A stretch of 64,000 nt of DNA from assembly GCF_900105055.1 (NCBI RefSeq), contig NZ_FNTA01000004.1, forward strand, positions 4,185,501 to 4,249,500. Direction: 5' to 3'. Origin of the DNA: Amycolatopsis lurida (lineage in GTDB: Bacteria > Actinomycetota > Actinomycetes > Mycobacteriales > Pseudonocardiaceae). Of this stretch, positions 40,134 through 47,676 are shown in pieces. How positions within the stretch are numbered: the stretch's first letter is position 1; every line of letters begins with the position of its first letter. The notes under the pieces are model-generated. The model made no database searches. It was not told the DNA's origin and worked only from the letters and a program-made list of their open reading frames with translations. The position numbers and the translations under genes are program-made.

Positions 40134-41330
40134 TTAGTCCCGGCCGAGCAGGTAGTGGCCGAAGTGCGGGACGGTGAAGGCGATGTGCCCGCGTTCGGCG
40201 GAGTACACCAGGCCCTTCTTCATCAGGCTGTCCCGCGCGGGTGACAGGGACGAAGGCTTCCGCCCCAGGTAGACGGCCACATCGGCGGTACCGGCGGACT
40301 CGTCCCGGCCCTGGGTCAGCTCGGCCATCGCGAGCAGGTACTCCCGTTCGGCGGGTGTCGCGCGCTCGTAGCGGGAGCCGAAGAAGCCGACCGCGAGCTC
40401 CGATTCGGCCTCTGGTGCCGCGACCTGGACGTCCTTCACGGTGATCGGATCCGCCGGAGCGGCATCCCAGGCGGCCTTGCCGTAGGCCTGGATGAAGTAC
40501 GGATATCCGCCCGACGCGTCGAACAGGGCGTCCAGTGCCTCCGGTTCGATGCCGGCGTCCTCGCGTTCGATGGGCGCCATCACCGCGAGGTCGGCGTCTT
40601 CGCGCTCCAGCCGGTCGATACGCGCGTAGCGGAAGAGGCGTTCCGAGTACGACTTCGACGCCGAAAGGACGGCGGGCACGTGCGGCAGCCCCGCACCGAC
40701 CACGACCAGCGGCGCCCCGGACTGCGAGAGTTCGTGGCAGGCGGCGCAAAGCGCGGAAACGTCCTCCGGCAGCAGATCCTGGATCTCGTCGATCAGCAGC
40801 GCGACCCCGGTGCCGACGTCGGCCGCCAGCTCCGCGACCTCGGTGAACAGCTCGACCAGGTCGATCTCGATGTCGCCGGAATCGGCGCGGCCCTGAGCGG
40901 CGGGCACGTCGATGCCCGGTTGCCAGCGGTCACGGAGTTTCGCGTCCGGTTTGTTGGCGCGCAGCGCGAACGCCTTGAGCACGCCGAGCACCTGCTCGAC
41001 CCGGTCCGGCGCGCGATGGCGCACGGCGAGGTCGCGGATCGCGCGGTGCAACGCGGCCGAGAGCGGTCGCCTGAGTTCGGTGTCCGGGCGGGCTTCGATC
41101 TTGCCCGCGCCCCAGCCGTGCTTGATGGCCCGCGAACGCAGCTCACCCAGCAGCACGGTCTTCCCCACGCCACGCAGGCCGGTCAGCATCAGGCTGCGTT
41201 CGGGTCTTCCGCGGGCGACCCGTTCGAGCACGACCTCGAAGGCCTGGAGCTCGCGCACGCGGCCTGCCAGCTCGGGCGGCCGTTGACCGGCGCCCGGGGC
41301 GAAGGGGTTGCGGATGGGATCCACTCTCAC
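40134..41330 (-). CDS. Orc1/Cdc6-like AAA+ ATPase with winged helix
   Basis: A 398-residue AAA+ protein. Walker A is GLRGVGKT (51-58), Walker B is ALLIDEIQDL (about 175-184), sensor 1 is in VVVGAGLPH, and an Arg-rich helix follows (SERLFRYARIDRL). A C-terminal winged-helix (about 330-398: AEREYLLAMAELTQG, GRKPSSLSPARDSLMKKGLV) completes the Orc1/Cdc6-like layout. Similar proteins stand alone in many actinobacteria as AAA_16/AAA ATPase orphans of unknown function. GTG start at 41330. No partner gene. Confidence 0.82.
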   Translation of the reverse strand: MRVDPIRNPFAPGAGQRPPELAGRVRELQAFEVVLERVARGRPERSLMLTGLRGVGKTVLLGELRSRAIKHGWGAGKIEARPDTELRRPLSAALHRAIRDLAVRHRAPDRVEQVLGVLKAFALRANKPDAKLRDRWQPGIDVPAAQGRADSGDIEIDLVELFTEVAELAADVGTGVALLIDEIQDLLPEDVSALCAACHELSQSGAPLVVVGAGLPHVPAVLSASKSYSERLFRYARIDRLEREDADLAVMAPIEREDAGIEPEALDALFDASGGYPYFIQAYGKAAWDAAPADPITVKDVQVAAPEAESELAVGFFGSRYERATPAEREYLLAMAELTQGRDESAGTADVAVYLGRKPSSLSPARDSLMKKGLVYSAERGHIAFTVPHFGHYLLGRD

Positions 41331-41435
41331 ACGCTATCGGCGTTTCTAGCTCTCGCCCGATATTCCGCCATAGAGGGATAGGCGTGTCGCGACGGGTTGC
41401 TCCGAGTGGACGGGTCTGCAGCCCCGTCCCTCGTT

Positions 41436-42197
41436 TTAGTCGCGCAGGTTGCGCTCGGCGTAGACCGCCATCGCGTCACGGATGTACTCCGCGGTCCCTT
41501 CACCGTGCTTCTCGTCGTACTGCCCGTAGCGCGGGTCGTCGACGTACAGCTGCCCGAGACCGGCGAAGTAGCCCTTCGAGACGGCACGCACGGCCGGCCG
41601 AAGCCACTCGTACAGCCGCTGCGTGATCGCCTGGGCCTCGTCGCCGTCGGCGGGCAGACCCTTGGCGCGGGCCTCGCCGAAAGCGGCGGCGATGTCCTTC
41701 TGTTCCTGCTGGTGCGCCTTCTTGTCCTCGGCGCTCAGCGACTTCCACCACCGGTCACCCTGCTTGTAGGCGTCGGTGCCCCAGCGTTCGGTGACCTCCT
41801 TCTCGTACTTCGTGTGGTCGAAGCCGTCGAACACTTCCGTTGCCATCAGTTGTTCACCTCTTTCCGTCTTCTTCAAGGTCGTCCTGACCGATTCGATCTG
41901 CCGTCCGAGCCGCTGTCGCTCCTGCTCCAGCCACTTCAGGTGCGTGCGCAGTGCCGCTGTCGTGTCCTGCTCCCCTTCGAGGACTTCGCCGATCGCGGGC
42001 AGGCTCAGCCCGAGTTCACGAAGCAGCAGGATCCGTTGCAGCCGCACCAGCGCTTCCTGGTCGTAGTAGCGGTATCCGTTGCTCCCCACCCGGCTCGGTT
42101 CGAGCAGCCCGATGTCGCCGTAGTGGCGCAGCGTGCGGCTCGTGGTCCCGGCCGAGCGGGCGAGGTCCTGGATCGACCACTCCTTCTCGTTCGGCAT
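41436..42197 (-). CDS. MerR-family regulator with TipAS domain (TipA-like)
   Basis: A 253-residue MerR regulator. DNA-binding helices at 7-75 (WSIQDLARSAGTTSRTLRHYGDIGLL), a coiled-coil dimerization helix (about 80-115), then a TipAS-like antibiotic/ligand-binding domain (about 140-253; KYEKEVTERWGTDAYKQGDRWWKSL). Streptomyces TipA binds thiopeptides covalently and activates its own promoter. The ATG at 42197 lies only 7-8 bases from the -10 element of its own promoter (42205-42210), so the transcript is probably leaderless. GTG 42203 is less likely. Confidence 0.9.
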   Translation of the reverse strand: MPNEKEWSIQDLARSAGTTSRTLRHYGDIGLLEPSRVGSNGYRYYDQEALVRLQRILLLRELGLSLPAIGEVLEGEQDTTAALRTHLKWLEQERQRLGRQIESVRTTLKKTERGEQLMATEVFDGFDHTKYEKEVTERWGTDAYKQGDRWWKSLSAEDKKAHQQEQKDIAAAFGEARAKGLPADGDEAQAITQRLYEWLRPAVRAVSKGYFAGLGQLYVDDPRYGQYDEKHGEGTAEYIRDAMAVYAERNLRD

Positions 42198-42204
42198 GTC
42201 CACG

Positions 42205-42235
42205 AAGGTAGAGGTTGACGTTGCGTCAAAGTCAA
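42205..42235 (-). promoter_or_regulatory. MerR-type promoter with 19-bp spacer and dyad
   Basis: On the minus strand: -35 TTGACT (42235-42230), a 19-base spacer, and -10 TACCTT (42210-42205). The spacer holds the perfect dyad TTGACG-TTG-CGTCAA (42215-42229). A 19-bp spacer with a centred dyad is the hallmark of MerR-activated promoters. Confidence 0.8.
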
Positions 42236-42268
42236 TCGAAGTTCACCCGTCCGTGGCATGGTTCACGA

Positions 42269-43300
42269 ATGAAGACATTCGCGCTGGTCATCGCCGCTGC
42301 GCTGACCCTGACGACGGCCGGGGTCGCCGACGCGCATCCGCGTCGCGCCTTCGACATCCAGGCCCACCGCGGCGGGCTCGGCCTCACGGTCGAGAGCACG
42401 CTCGCGTCGTTCGGCAAGGCGATGGAGCTGGGGGTGACCACGCTCGAACTCGACATCCAGATCACCAAGGACGGTCGCGAGGTGATCACCCACGACCGCA
42501 AGACGACACCCGCGAAATGCCGCGACACCGCGCCCGCGACGCCCGGCGACCCGGCATATCCGTACGTCGGCAAGTACGTGAAGGACCTGACGTTCGCGCA
42601 GGTCCGCACGCTGGACTGCGGTTCGCTCCGGCAGCCCGCGCATCCCGGCCAGACGCTCTCCCCCGGCGCCAAGATGCCGACGCTCGCCGAGCTCTTCCAG
42701 CTCGCGAGGGACCACCGCGCCTGGGGCGTCAAGTTCAATATCGAGACCAAGGTCGAGGCCGCCGCGCCGCACGAGACGGCACCGCGTGAGCAGTTCGTCC
42801 AGCGGGCGGTGCGCGAGATCGTGCGCGGCGGGTTCGCGCACAACGTCTCGATCCAGAGCTTCGACTGGGGCGCGCTGATGCGGTTCCGCGAGGTCGCGCC
42901 CTGGCTCCCGACGGTCGCACTGACTCAGCCCGAGTTCCTTCAGGTGGGGCAGCCTGGCAAGTCGCCGTGGCTCGGCGGGCTCGACATCGACGACTTCGGT
43001 GGAAGCCCCGTCCGCGCGGTGAAGTCGTTCGGCGCGAAGGCGCTCTCGCCGGTGCACGGCAACCCCCAAGGCGGCAAGGTCGGCGACCCGGACTACCGGC
43101 CGTTCACGACGAAGGCGCTGGTCGACGAGGCGCATCGCGCGGGGATCAAGGTCGTGCCCTGGACGATCAACGACCCGGCCACCATGCACAAGCTCATCGA
43201 CGACGGGGTGGACGGCATCATCACCGACTATCCGGACCGGCTGAGGGAGGTCGCGGCCGACCGCGGGTTCAAGCTGCCCAAGGCGTATCGAGCCCGCTAG
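42269..43300 (+). CDS. Secreted glycerophosphodiester phosphodiesterase
   Basis: A 343-residue GDPD that should split glycerophosphodiesters to glycerol-3-phosphate and an alcohol outside the cell. Signal peptide 1-23 (MKTFALVIAAALTLTTAGVA, cleavage near ADA). TIM-barrel catalytic motifs: AHRGG (33-37), ELDIQITKDG (Glu/Asp metal ligands), and ITHDRKT (His). An insert with paired Cys residues (C92 region AKCRD and LDCGSL) may form a disulfide. The C-terminal PWTINDP and DGIITDYPDRL motifs are typical. The ATG at 42269 fits the signal peptide. Confidence 0.9.
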   Translation: MKTFALVIAAALTLTTAGVADAHPRRAFDIQAHRGGLGLTVESTLASFGKAMELGVTTLELDIQITKDGREVITHDRKTTPAKCRDTAPATPGDPAYPYVGKYVKDLTFAQVRTLDCGSLRQPAHPGQTLSPGAKMPTLAELFQLARDHRAWGVKFNIETKVEAAAPHETAPREQFVQRAVREIVRGGFAHNVSIQSFDWGALMRFREVAPWLPTVALTQPEFLQVGQPGKSPWLGGLDIDDFGGSPVRAVKSFGAKALSPVHGNPQGGKVGDPDYRPFTTKALVDEAHRAGIKVVPWTINDPATMHKLIDDGVDGIITDYPDRLREVAADRGFKLPKAYRAR

Positions 43301-43429
43301 GGAAATCTAGCGTCGTCTAGTACCAGAGAAATATTCCGGGATACACCGTTAGCGCGGTTCGGCGGCGTGGCGGGCGGGAAGACTGGGGTTAGGTTTGTTT
43401 CCCGGGTCCGGATCAGAAAGGTTACGACC

Positions 43430-43936
43430 GTGATTCTCCGTCGCGTCGCACGTCCGCTCCTCGCCGCGATCTTCATCTCCGGCGGTATCGGCGCGCTGAG
43501 GGACACCCAGGGGCACGCCAAGGCCGCGGAGCCGTTCCTCACCGAGTCCTTCGACAAGCTGGAGGGCGTGGTGCCGGAATCGGTGCCGCGTGACCCCGCC
43601 ACCCTCATCCGGATCGACGCCGCGGTGAAGGTCGGCGCCGGGGTCGCGCTCGCCACGGGCAAGGCACCGCGTCTGGCTTCGCTCTTGCTGCTTGGCAGTC
43701 TCGTCCCGACGACGCTGGCCGCGCACCGGTTCTGGGAGATCAAGGAACCGGCGGAGCGCCAGCAGCAGCAGATCCAGTTCATCAAGAACGCCGGCCTCGC
43801 CGGTGGCCTGCTGTTGGCCGCCGCGGACACCGCCGGCAAGCCGTCGCTCGGCTGGCGCGCGAAGCGTGCTGCCTCCAAGGCGGAGAAGCACGCCGAGAAG
43901 CTGGCGAAGAAGGCCGAGAAGCGTCTGACCAGCTGA
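43430..43936 (+). CDS. DoxX-family membrane protein
   Basis: A 168-residue DoxX-type membrane protein with four hydrophobic helices (about 8-25, 70-88, 92-110, 125-145). The family motif RPLLAAIFISGGIGAL is at the N-terminus and LVPTTLAAHRFWEI in the third/fourth helix region. The C-terminus is a basic Lys/Ala coiled tail (KRAASKAEKHAEKLAKKAEKR). Relatives take part in membrane redox/thiol stress systems. The GTG at 43430 has a weak site (GAAAGG). Its stop precedes the family B inverted repeat. Confidence 0.78.
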   Translation: MILRRVARPLLAAIFISGGIGALRDTQGHAKAAEPFLTESFDKLEGVVPESVPRDPATLIRIDAAVKVGAGVALATGKAPRLASLLLLGSLVPTTLAAHRFWEIKEPAERQQQQIQFIKNAGLAGGLLLAAADTAGKPSLGWRAKRAASKAEKHAEKLAKKAEKRLTS

Positions 43937-43941
43937 AGTCC

Positions 43942-43996
43942 CGCAATTAGTCACCTACTTGCGCCGAGAAGAGCCGCAAGTAGGTGACTAATCGCG
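43942..43996. repeat. Inverted repeat, family B (second copy)
   Basis: Arms 43942-43963 and 43975-43996 (22 bases each, one mismatch) surround an 11-base loop. The left arm carries the same CGCAATTAGTCACCTACTTG as 21603-21622. It lies between convergent genes and can terminate both. Confidence 0.8.
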
Positions 43997-44001
43997 TGGG
44001 G

Positions 44002-44373
44002 TCACGAGGTGAAGGCCTCGATGTCCTCCGCCTCGACGACGGTGCGCACCTCGACCTCGATCTCGTCAAACAGCGCGGCGTAGGACTCGGCGAACGAGAC
44101 GGCCTCAGCCAGGTCCTTGGCGTTGATCAACGCGAACCCGCCGATGACCTCCTTGGCCTCGGTGAACGGGCCGTCGGTCGCGGTGATCTTGCCGCCGCGA
44201 ACCTTGCGGACCTTCGCGCCCTTCTCCGACGGGTGCACACCCTCCGCCGTGATCAGGAACCCCTTCTCGAACGAGTCCTGGATGAAGGCGCCCATCTTCT
44301 CGATGAACTCCTTGCTGGGGTTCCAGGCTTCCGGGGCGCTCTCGTCGAGCCGGTGCATCATCAGAAACCGCAT
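44002..44373 (-). CDS. YCII-related DGPF-domain protein (orphan)
   Basis: A 123-residue DGPF protein with ITATDGPFTEAKEVIGGFALINA as the central motif and no sigma factor alongside. An acidic C-terminus (VEAEDIEAFTS) ends it. In other actinobacteria such orphans often depend on a distant ECF42-type factor; the one at 36894 is 6 kb away. The stop lies six bases past the family B repeat. Confidence 0.85.
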   Translation of the reverse strand: MRFLMMHRLDESAPEAWNPSKEFIEKMGAFIQDSFEKGFLITAEGVHPSEKGAKVRKVRGGKITATDGPFTEAKEVIGGFALINAKDLAEAVSFAESYAALFDEIEVEVRTVVEAEDIEAFTS

Positions 44374-44469
44374 CGCTGCTCCTCAGTGTCTTGGCGGGCT
44401 GTTTCTACCTCGCCTTCACCGACGCGTCGAGCGGCTCGACGACGGTTCGACATTTCGTTCAGAAAATTC

Positions 44470-45273
44470 TCAGCGGCTCGCCACCTTCTTGTACTGAGCC
44501 GTCGCCAGCGGCGCGAAGATCGCGATGATGGCGACGCAGCACAGGATCGCGTACAGCGAAGCGTGCTCGGCAGGCCAGCCCGTCGGGGCCGCGCCGAAAC
44601 GGTTGCCGAACAGGTCACGGGCCGAGTTGATCACCGCGGTGAACGGGTTCCAGTCCGCGATGGCCTTCAGCACGCCCGGCAGCTTGTCCGCCGGGACGAA
44701 CGCCGTCGAGATGAAGCTCAGCGGGAACATCCACATCAGGCCGGCGCTCTGTGCCACCTCGACGCTGCGCGCGACGAGCCCGATCCACGCGCCGACCCAG
44801 GACAGCGCCCAGGCGAACATCAGCATCACGAGGTAGCCGAGTACCGCGTCGAGGAAGCTGCCGCGGATCCGCCAGCCGACGAGCAGCCCGCACAGGGACA
44901 TGACGATCAGCGCGACCACGCTGATCACCAGGTCGGACGTCGTCCGGCCGAAGATCACCGCGAGGCGGGAGATCGGCAGCGAACGGAACCTGTCGATGAT
45001 GCCCTTCTGCAGGTCGTTCGCGAAGCCGATCACGGTGAACGCCGAGTTGAACGCGACCGTCTGCGCGAAGATGCCCGCGATCAGGAACTCGCGATACGCG
45101 AGGCCGCCCGCTTCCCCGCCGATCGCGTCGCCGAAGACGTACGCGAACAGCAGCACGAACATGATCGGCTGCAGGGTCGCCGCCATCAGCCAGTCCGGGT
45201 TGCGCTGGACGTTCTTCAGGTTCCGCCAGGTGATCACGCCACCGTCGGAAAAGGCTTTAGCGACCGCGCTCAC
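44470..45273 (-). CDS. ABC-2 permease, DrrB-like
   Basis: A 267-residue six-helix permease of the daunorubicin-resistance DrrB type. It has the ABC-2 signature region FAWALSWVGAWIGLVARSVEVAQSAG near the end of helix 4, followed by the FPLSFISTAFVPAD segment. It overlaps its ATPase by four bases and should export a lipophilic substrate. In mycobacteria, DrrABC moves phthiocerol dimycocerosate; the substrate here is unknown. Confidence 0.9.
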   Translation of the reverse strand: MSAVAKAFSDGGVITWRNLKNVQRNPDWLMAATLQPIMFVLLFAYVFGDAIGGEAGGLAYREFLIAGIFAQTVAFNSAFTVIGFANDLQKGIIDRFRSLPISRLAVIFGRTTSDLVISVVALIVMSLCGLLVGWRIRGSFLDAVLGYLVMLMFAWALSWVGAWIGLVARSVEVAQSAGLMWMFPLSFISTAFVPADKLPGVLKAIADWNPFTAVINSARDLFGNRFGAAPTGWPAEHASLYAILCCVAIIAIFAPLATAQYKKVASR

Positions 45274-46223
45274 TTCTTGTCCCCCTCGTCCGTCGCGTGC
45301 CCCGTCAGCGAAAGGAACACGTCGTCGAGCGTCGGCCGGTGCAGCGCGACGTCCTGAATGGCGACGCCGTGGCCGTCCAGCCGCCGCAGTGCCTCGATCA
45401 ACGCCTTCGGCCCGCCCTCGACCAGGACGTCGACCTTGCGGGTGTGCTCGTCGACCGACGGCGTGCCCGAGCCGACCTCGGTCAGCACCTGCGTGGTGAT
45501 GGCGAGGTCGCTCGCGTTCGCCACGACCAGTTCGAGCCGCTCGCCGCCGATCTCCTGCTTGAGCTCGTCGGCGGTGCCGCGCGCGATGACCTTCCCCTTG
45601 TCGATCACCACGATCGAGTCGGCGAGCTGATCGGCCTCCTCCAGATACTGCGTGGTCAGCAGCACGGTGGTGCCGTCGGCGACGAGCTCCTTGATGACCT
45701 CCCAGGTGTCGATCCGGCCGCGCGGGTCGAGCCCGGTGGTCGGTTCGTCGAGGATCACCACGGTCGGCTCGGCGACCAGCGCGCCCGCTAGGTCGAGCCG
45801 TCGCCGCATACCGCCGGAGTACGTCTTGGCGGGGCGGTCCGCCGCGTCCTCCAGCCGGAACCGGGCGAGCAGCTCACGCGCCCGCGATTTCGCCGCGGCC
45901 TTCTTGCTCCCGTACAGCCTGCCGACCATGTACAGGTTCTCGAACCCGGTGAGGTTCTCGTCCACGGCGGCGTACTGCCCGGAGAGCCCGATCGACCGCC
46001 GGACGGCGTCGGGGTGGGCCAGCACGTCGTGCCCGGCCACCTCCGCCTCGCCCGAATCCGGGCGGAGCAGCGTGGTCAGGATGCGGACCGTCGTCGTCTT
46101 CCCGGCACCGTTCGGCCCCAGCAGGCCGAGCACCTTGCCCTTCGGGATCGACAGATCGACCCCGTCGAGCGCCCGTGTGGACCCGTAGGTTTTGACCAGC
46201 GCTTTCGCCTGAACTGCGAACAT
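45270..46223 (-). CDS. ABC ATPase, DrrA-like
   Basis: A 317-residue ATPase of the daunorubicin-resistance type. Walker A is GPNGAGKT (36-43), the signature is YSGGMRRRLDLA, Walker B is VVILDEPTTGLDPRGR, and the switch is TTQYLEEADQLADSI. It carries the DrrA C-terminal domain (about 220-317). Coupled to the permease at 44470. Start ATG 46223. Confidence 0.93.
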   Translation of the reverse strand: MFAVQAKALVKTYGSTRALDGVDLSIPKGKVLGLLGPNGAGKTTTVRILTTLLRPDSGEAEVAGHDVLAHPDAVRRSIGLSGQYAAVDENLTGFENLYMVGRLYGSKKAAAKSRARELLARFRLEDAADRPAKTYSGGMRRRLDLAGALVAEPTVVILDEPTTGLDPRGRIDTWEVIKELVADGTTVLLTTQYLEEADQLADSIVVIDKGKVIARGTADELKQEIGGERLELVVANASDLAITTQVLTEVGSGTPSVDEHTRKVDVLVEGGPKALIEALRRLDGHGVAIQDVALHRPTLDDVFLSLTGHATDEGDKK

Positions 46224-46294
46224 GCGGTCAACCTAGACCCCGGCACCGACAAAGGCACCGGGGTTTTTCCTCCGATTCGCTCAGAGTGGACTTA

Positions 46295-47584
46295 CTACTT
46301 CTCCAGGATGGCCGTCACGCCCTGGCCGCCGGCGGCGCAGATCGAGATGAGCCCGCGGCCGGATCCCTTCTCGTTCAGCAGCTTCGCGAGCGTGGCGACG
46401 ATACGGCCACCGGTCGCGGCGAACGGGTGCCCGGCCGCGAGCGAAGAACCGTTGACGTTCAGCTTCGCCCGATCGATGGAGCCCAGCGGCTCGTCGAGGC
46501 CCAGCTTCGACTTCGCGAACTGCGGGTCCTCCCACGCCTTGAGGGTGGCCAGCACCTGCGACGCGAAAGCCTCGTGGATCTCGTAGAAGTCGAAGTCCTG
46601 CAAAGTGAGCCCGGCCCGCGTGAGCATCTGCGGGACGGCGTACGCGGGAGCCATCAGCAGGCCCTCGTCGCCGTGGACGTAGTCGACGGCCGCGGTCTGT
46701 GAGAACGTCAGGTACGCCAGCACCGGCAGCTTCCGCGCCTTCGCCCACTGCTCGGTCGCGAGCAGGACCGTCGACGCGCCGTCGGACAACGGCGTCGAGT
46801 TGCCCGCGGTCATCGTGCCCTCGGGGCCACCGAAGGCGGGCTTCAGCTTCGCGAGCTTCTCGACGCTGGAGTCCGGCCGCAGGTTCTGGTCACGCGCCAG
46901 CTTCAGGTACGGCGTCACCAGGTCGTCGAAGAAACCCTTGTCGTACGCGGCGCCAAGGCGCTGGTGGCTGGTCGCGGCGAGCTCGTCCTGCGCCTCGCGC
47001 GTGATCTCCCAGACCTTCGCGGTCAGCGCGGCGTGCTCGCCCATGGACAGGCCGGTGCGCGGCTCGGAGTTGCGCGGGATCTCGGGGACGATATGGCCGG
47101 GGCGCAGCTTCGCGGCGAGCTTCAACCGCTCGGGCAGCGTCTTCGCGGCGTTGAGCCGCACCAGGATCTGGCGCAGGTCGTCGTTGACCGCCAGCGGCGC
47201 GTCGGACGTGGTGTCGACGCCGCCCGCGATGGCCGAGTCGATCTGGCCGAGGGCGATCTTGTTGGCGACGTTGATGATCGCCTGGAGACCGGTGCCGCAG
47301 GCCATCTGCACGTCGGACGCCGGGGTGGCGGGGTTCAGCCTGCTGCCGAGGACGCTTTCGCGGGCGAGGTTGAAGTCGCGGGCGTGCTTGAGCACGGCGC
47401 CGGCGGCGACCTCGCCGATCACCTCGTCCTGCAGGGAGAAGCGGCTGACCAGGCCGTCGAGGGCGGCCGTGAACATGTCCTGGTTCGACGCTTTCGCGTA
47501 CGGACCGTTCGAGCGGGCGAAGGGGATCCGGTTACCGCCGATGATCGCGACCTTGCGCACGGGTGCCGTCCTTTTCGTGGCCAT
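46295..47584 (-). CDS. Acetyl-CoA C-acyltransferase (thiolase, FadA2-like)
   Basis: A 429-residue thiolase. The nucleophile Cys is in DVQMACGTGLQ (about 96-100), with GHPFAATGGR and CAAGGQG carrying the His and second Cys. IHEAFA and NVNGSSLAAGHP are also family motifs. The gene is divergent from a FabG4-like gene and a MaoC-like gene; this arrangement matches M. tuberculosis Rv0243 (FadA2), Rv0242c (FabG4) and Rv0241c (HtdX). ATG 47584 follows GGAGG; a GTG nine bases earlier is too close. A TetR-type dyad lies in the shared promoter gap. Confidence 0.93.
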   Translation of the reverse strand: MATKRTAPVRKVAIIGGNRIPFARSNGPYAKASNQDMFTAALDGLVSRFSLQDEVIGEVAAGAVLKHARDFNLARESVLGSRLNPATPASDVQMACGTGLQAIINVANKIALGQIDSAIAGGVDTTSDAPLAVNDDLRQILVRLNAAKTLPERLKLAAKLRPGHIVPEIPRNSEPRTGLSMGEHAALTAKVWEITREAQDELAATSHQRLGAAYDKGFFDDLVTPYLKLARDQNLRPDSSVEKLAKLKPAFGGPEGTMTAGNSTPLSDGASTVLLATEQWAKARKLPVLAYLTFSQTAAVDYVHGDEGLLMAPAYAVPQMLTRAGLTLQDFDFYEIHEAFASQVLATLKAWEDPQFAKSKLGLDEPLGSIDRAKLNVNGSSLAAGHPFAATGGRIVATLAKLLNEKGSGRGLISICAAGGQGVTAILEK

Positions 47585-47617
47585 TTTTTCCACTCCTCCG
47601 TAGGCTCTCTCACACTG

Positions 47618-47639
47618 TAACCTACTAGCGAGTAGGTTA
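47618..47639. promoter_or_regulatory. 22-bp perfect dyad in the fadA2/fabG4-like divergent gap
   Basis: TAACCTACT (47618-47626) and AGTAGGTTA (47631-47639) are exact complements around AGCG. It lies between the divergent thiolase and FabG4-like genes, 34-38 bases from each start. A diverged copy (50585-50606) lies upstream of the TetR and SCP2 genes, so that TetR is the likely ligand. Confidence 0.75.
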
Positions 47640-47676
47640 GACTGCGACGTGACGCAAACTGCACGGGAGGCACGTA

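Noticed and set aside
46237..46264. ACCCCGG/CCGGGGT hairpin followed by TTTTT
   Set aside because: The U run is on the plus strand, but both flanking genes run on the minus strand, and the stem is only seven pairs; I could not assign it to a transcript.
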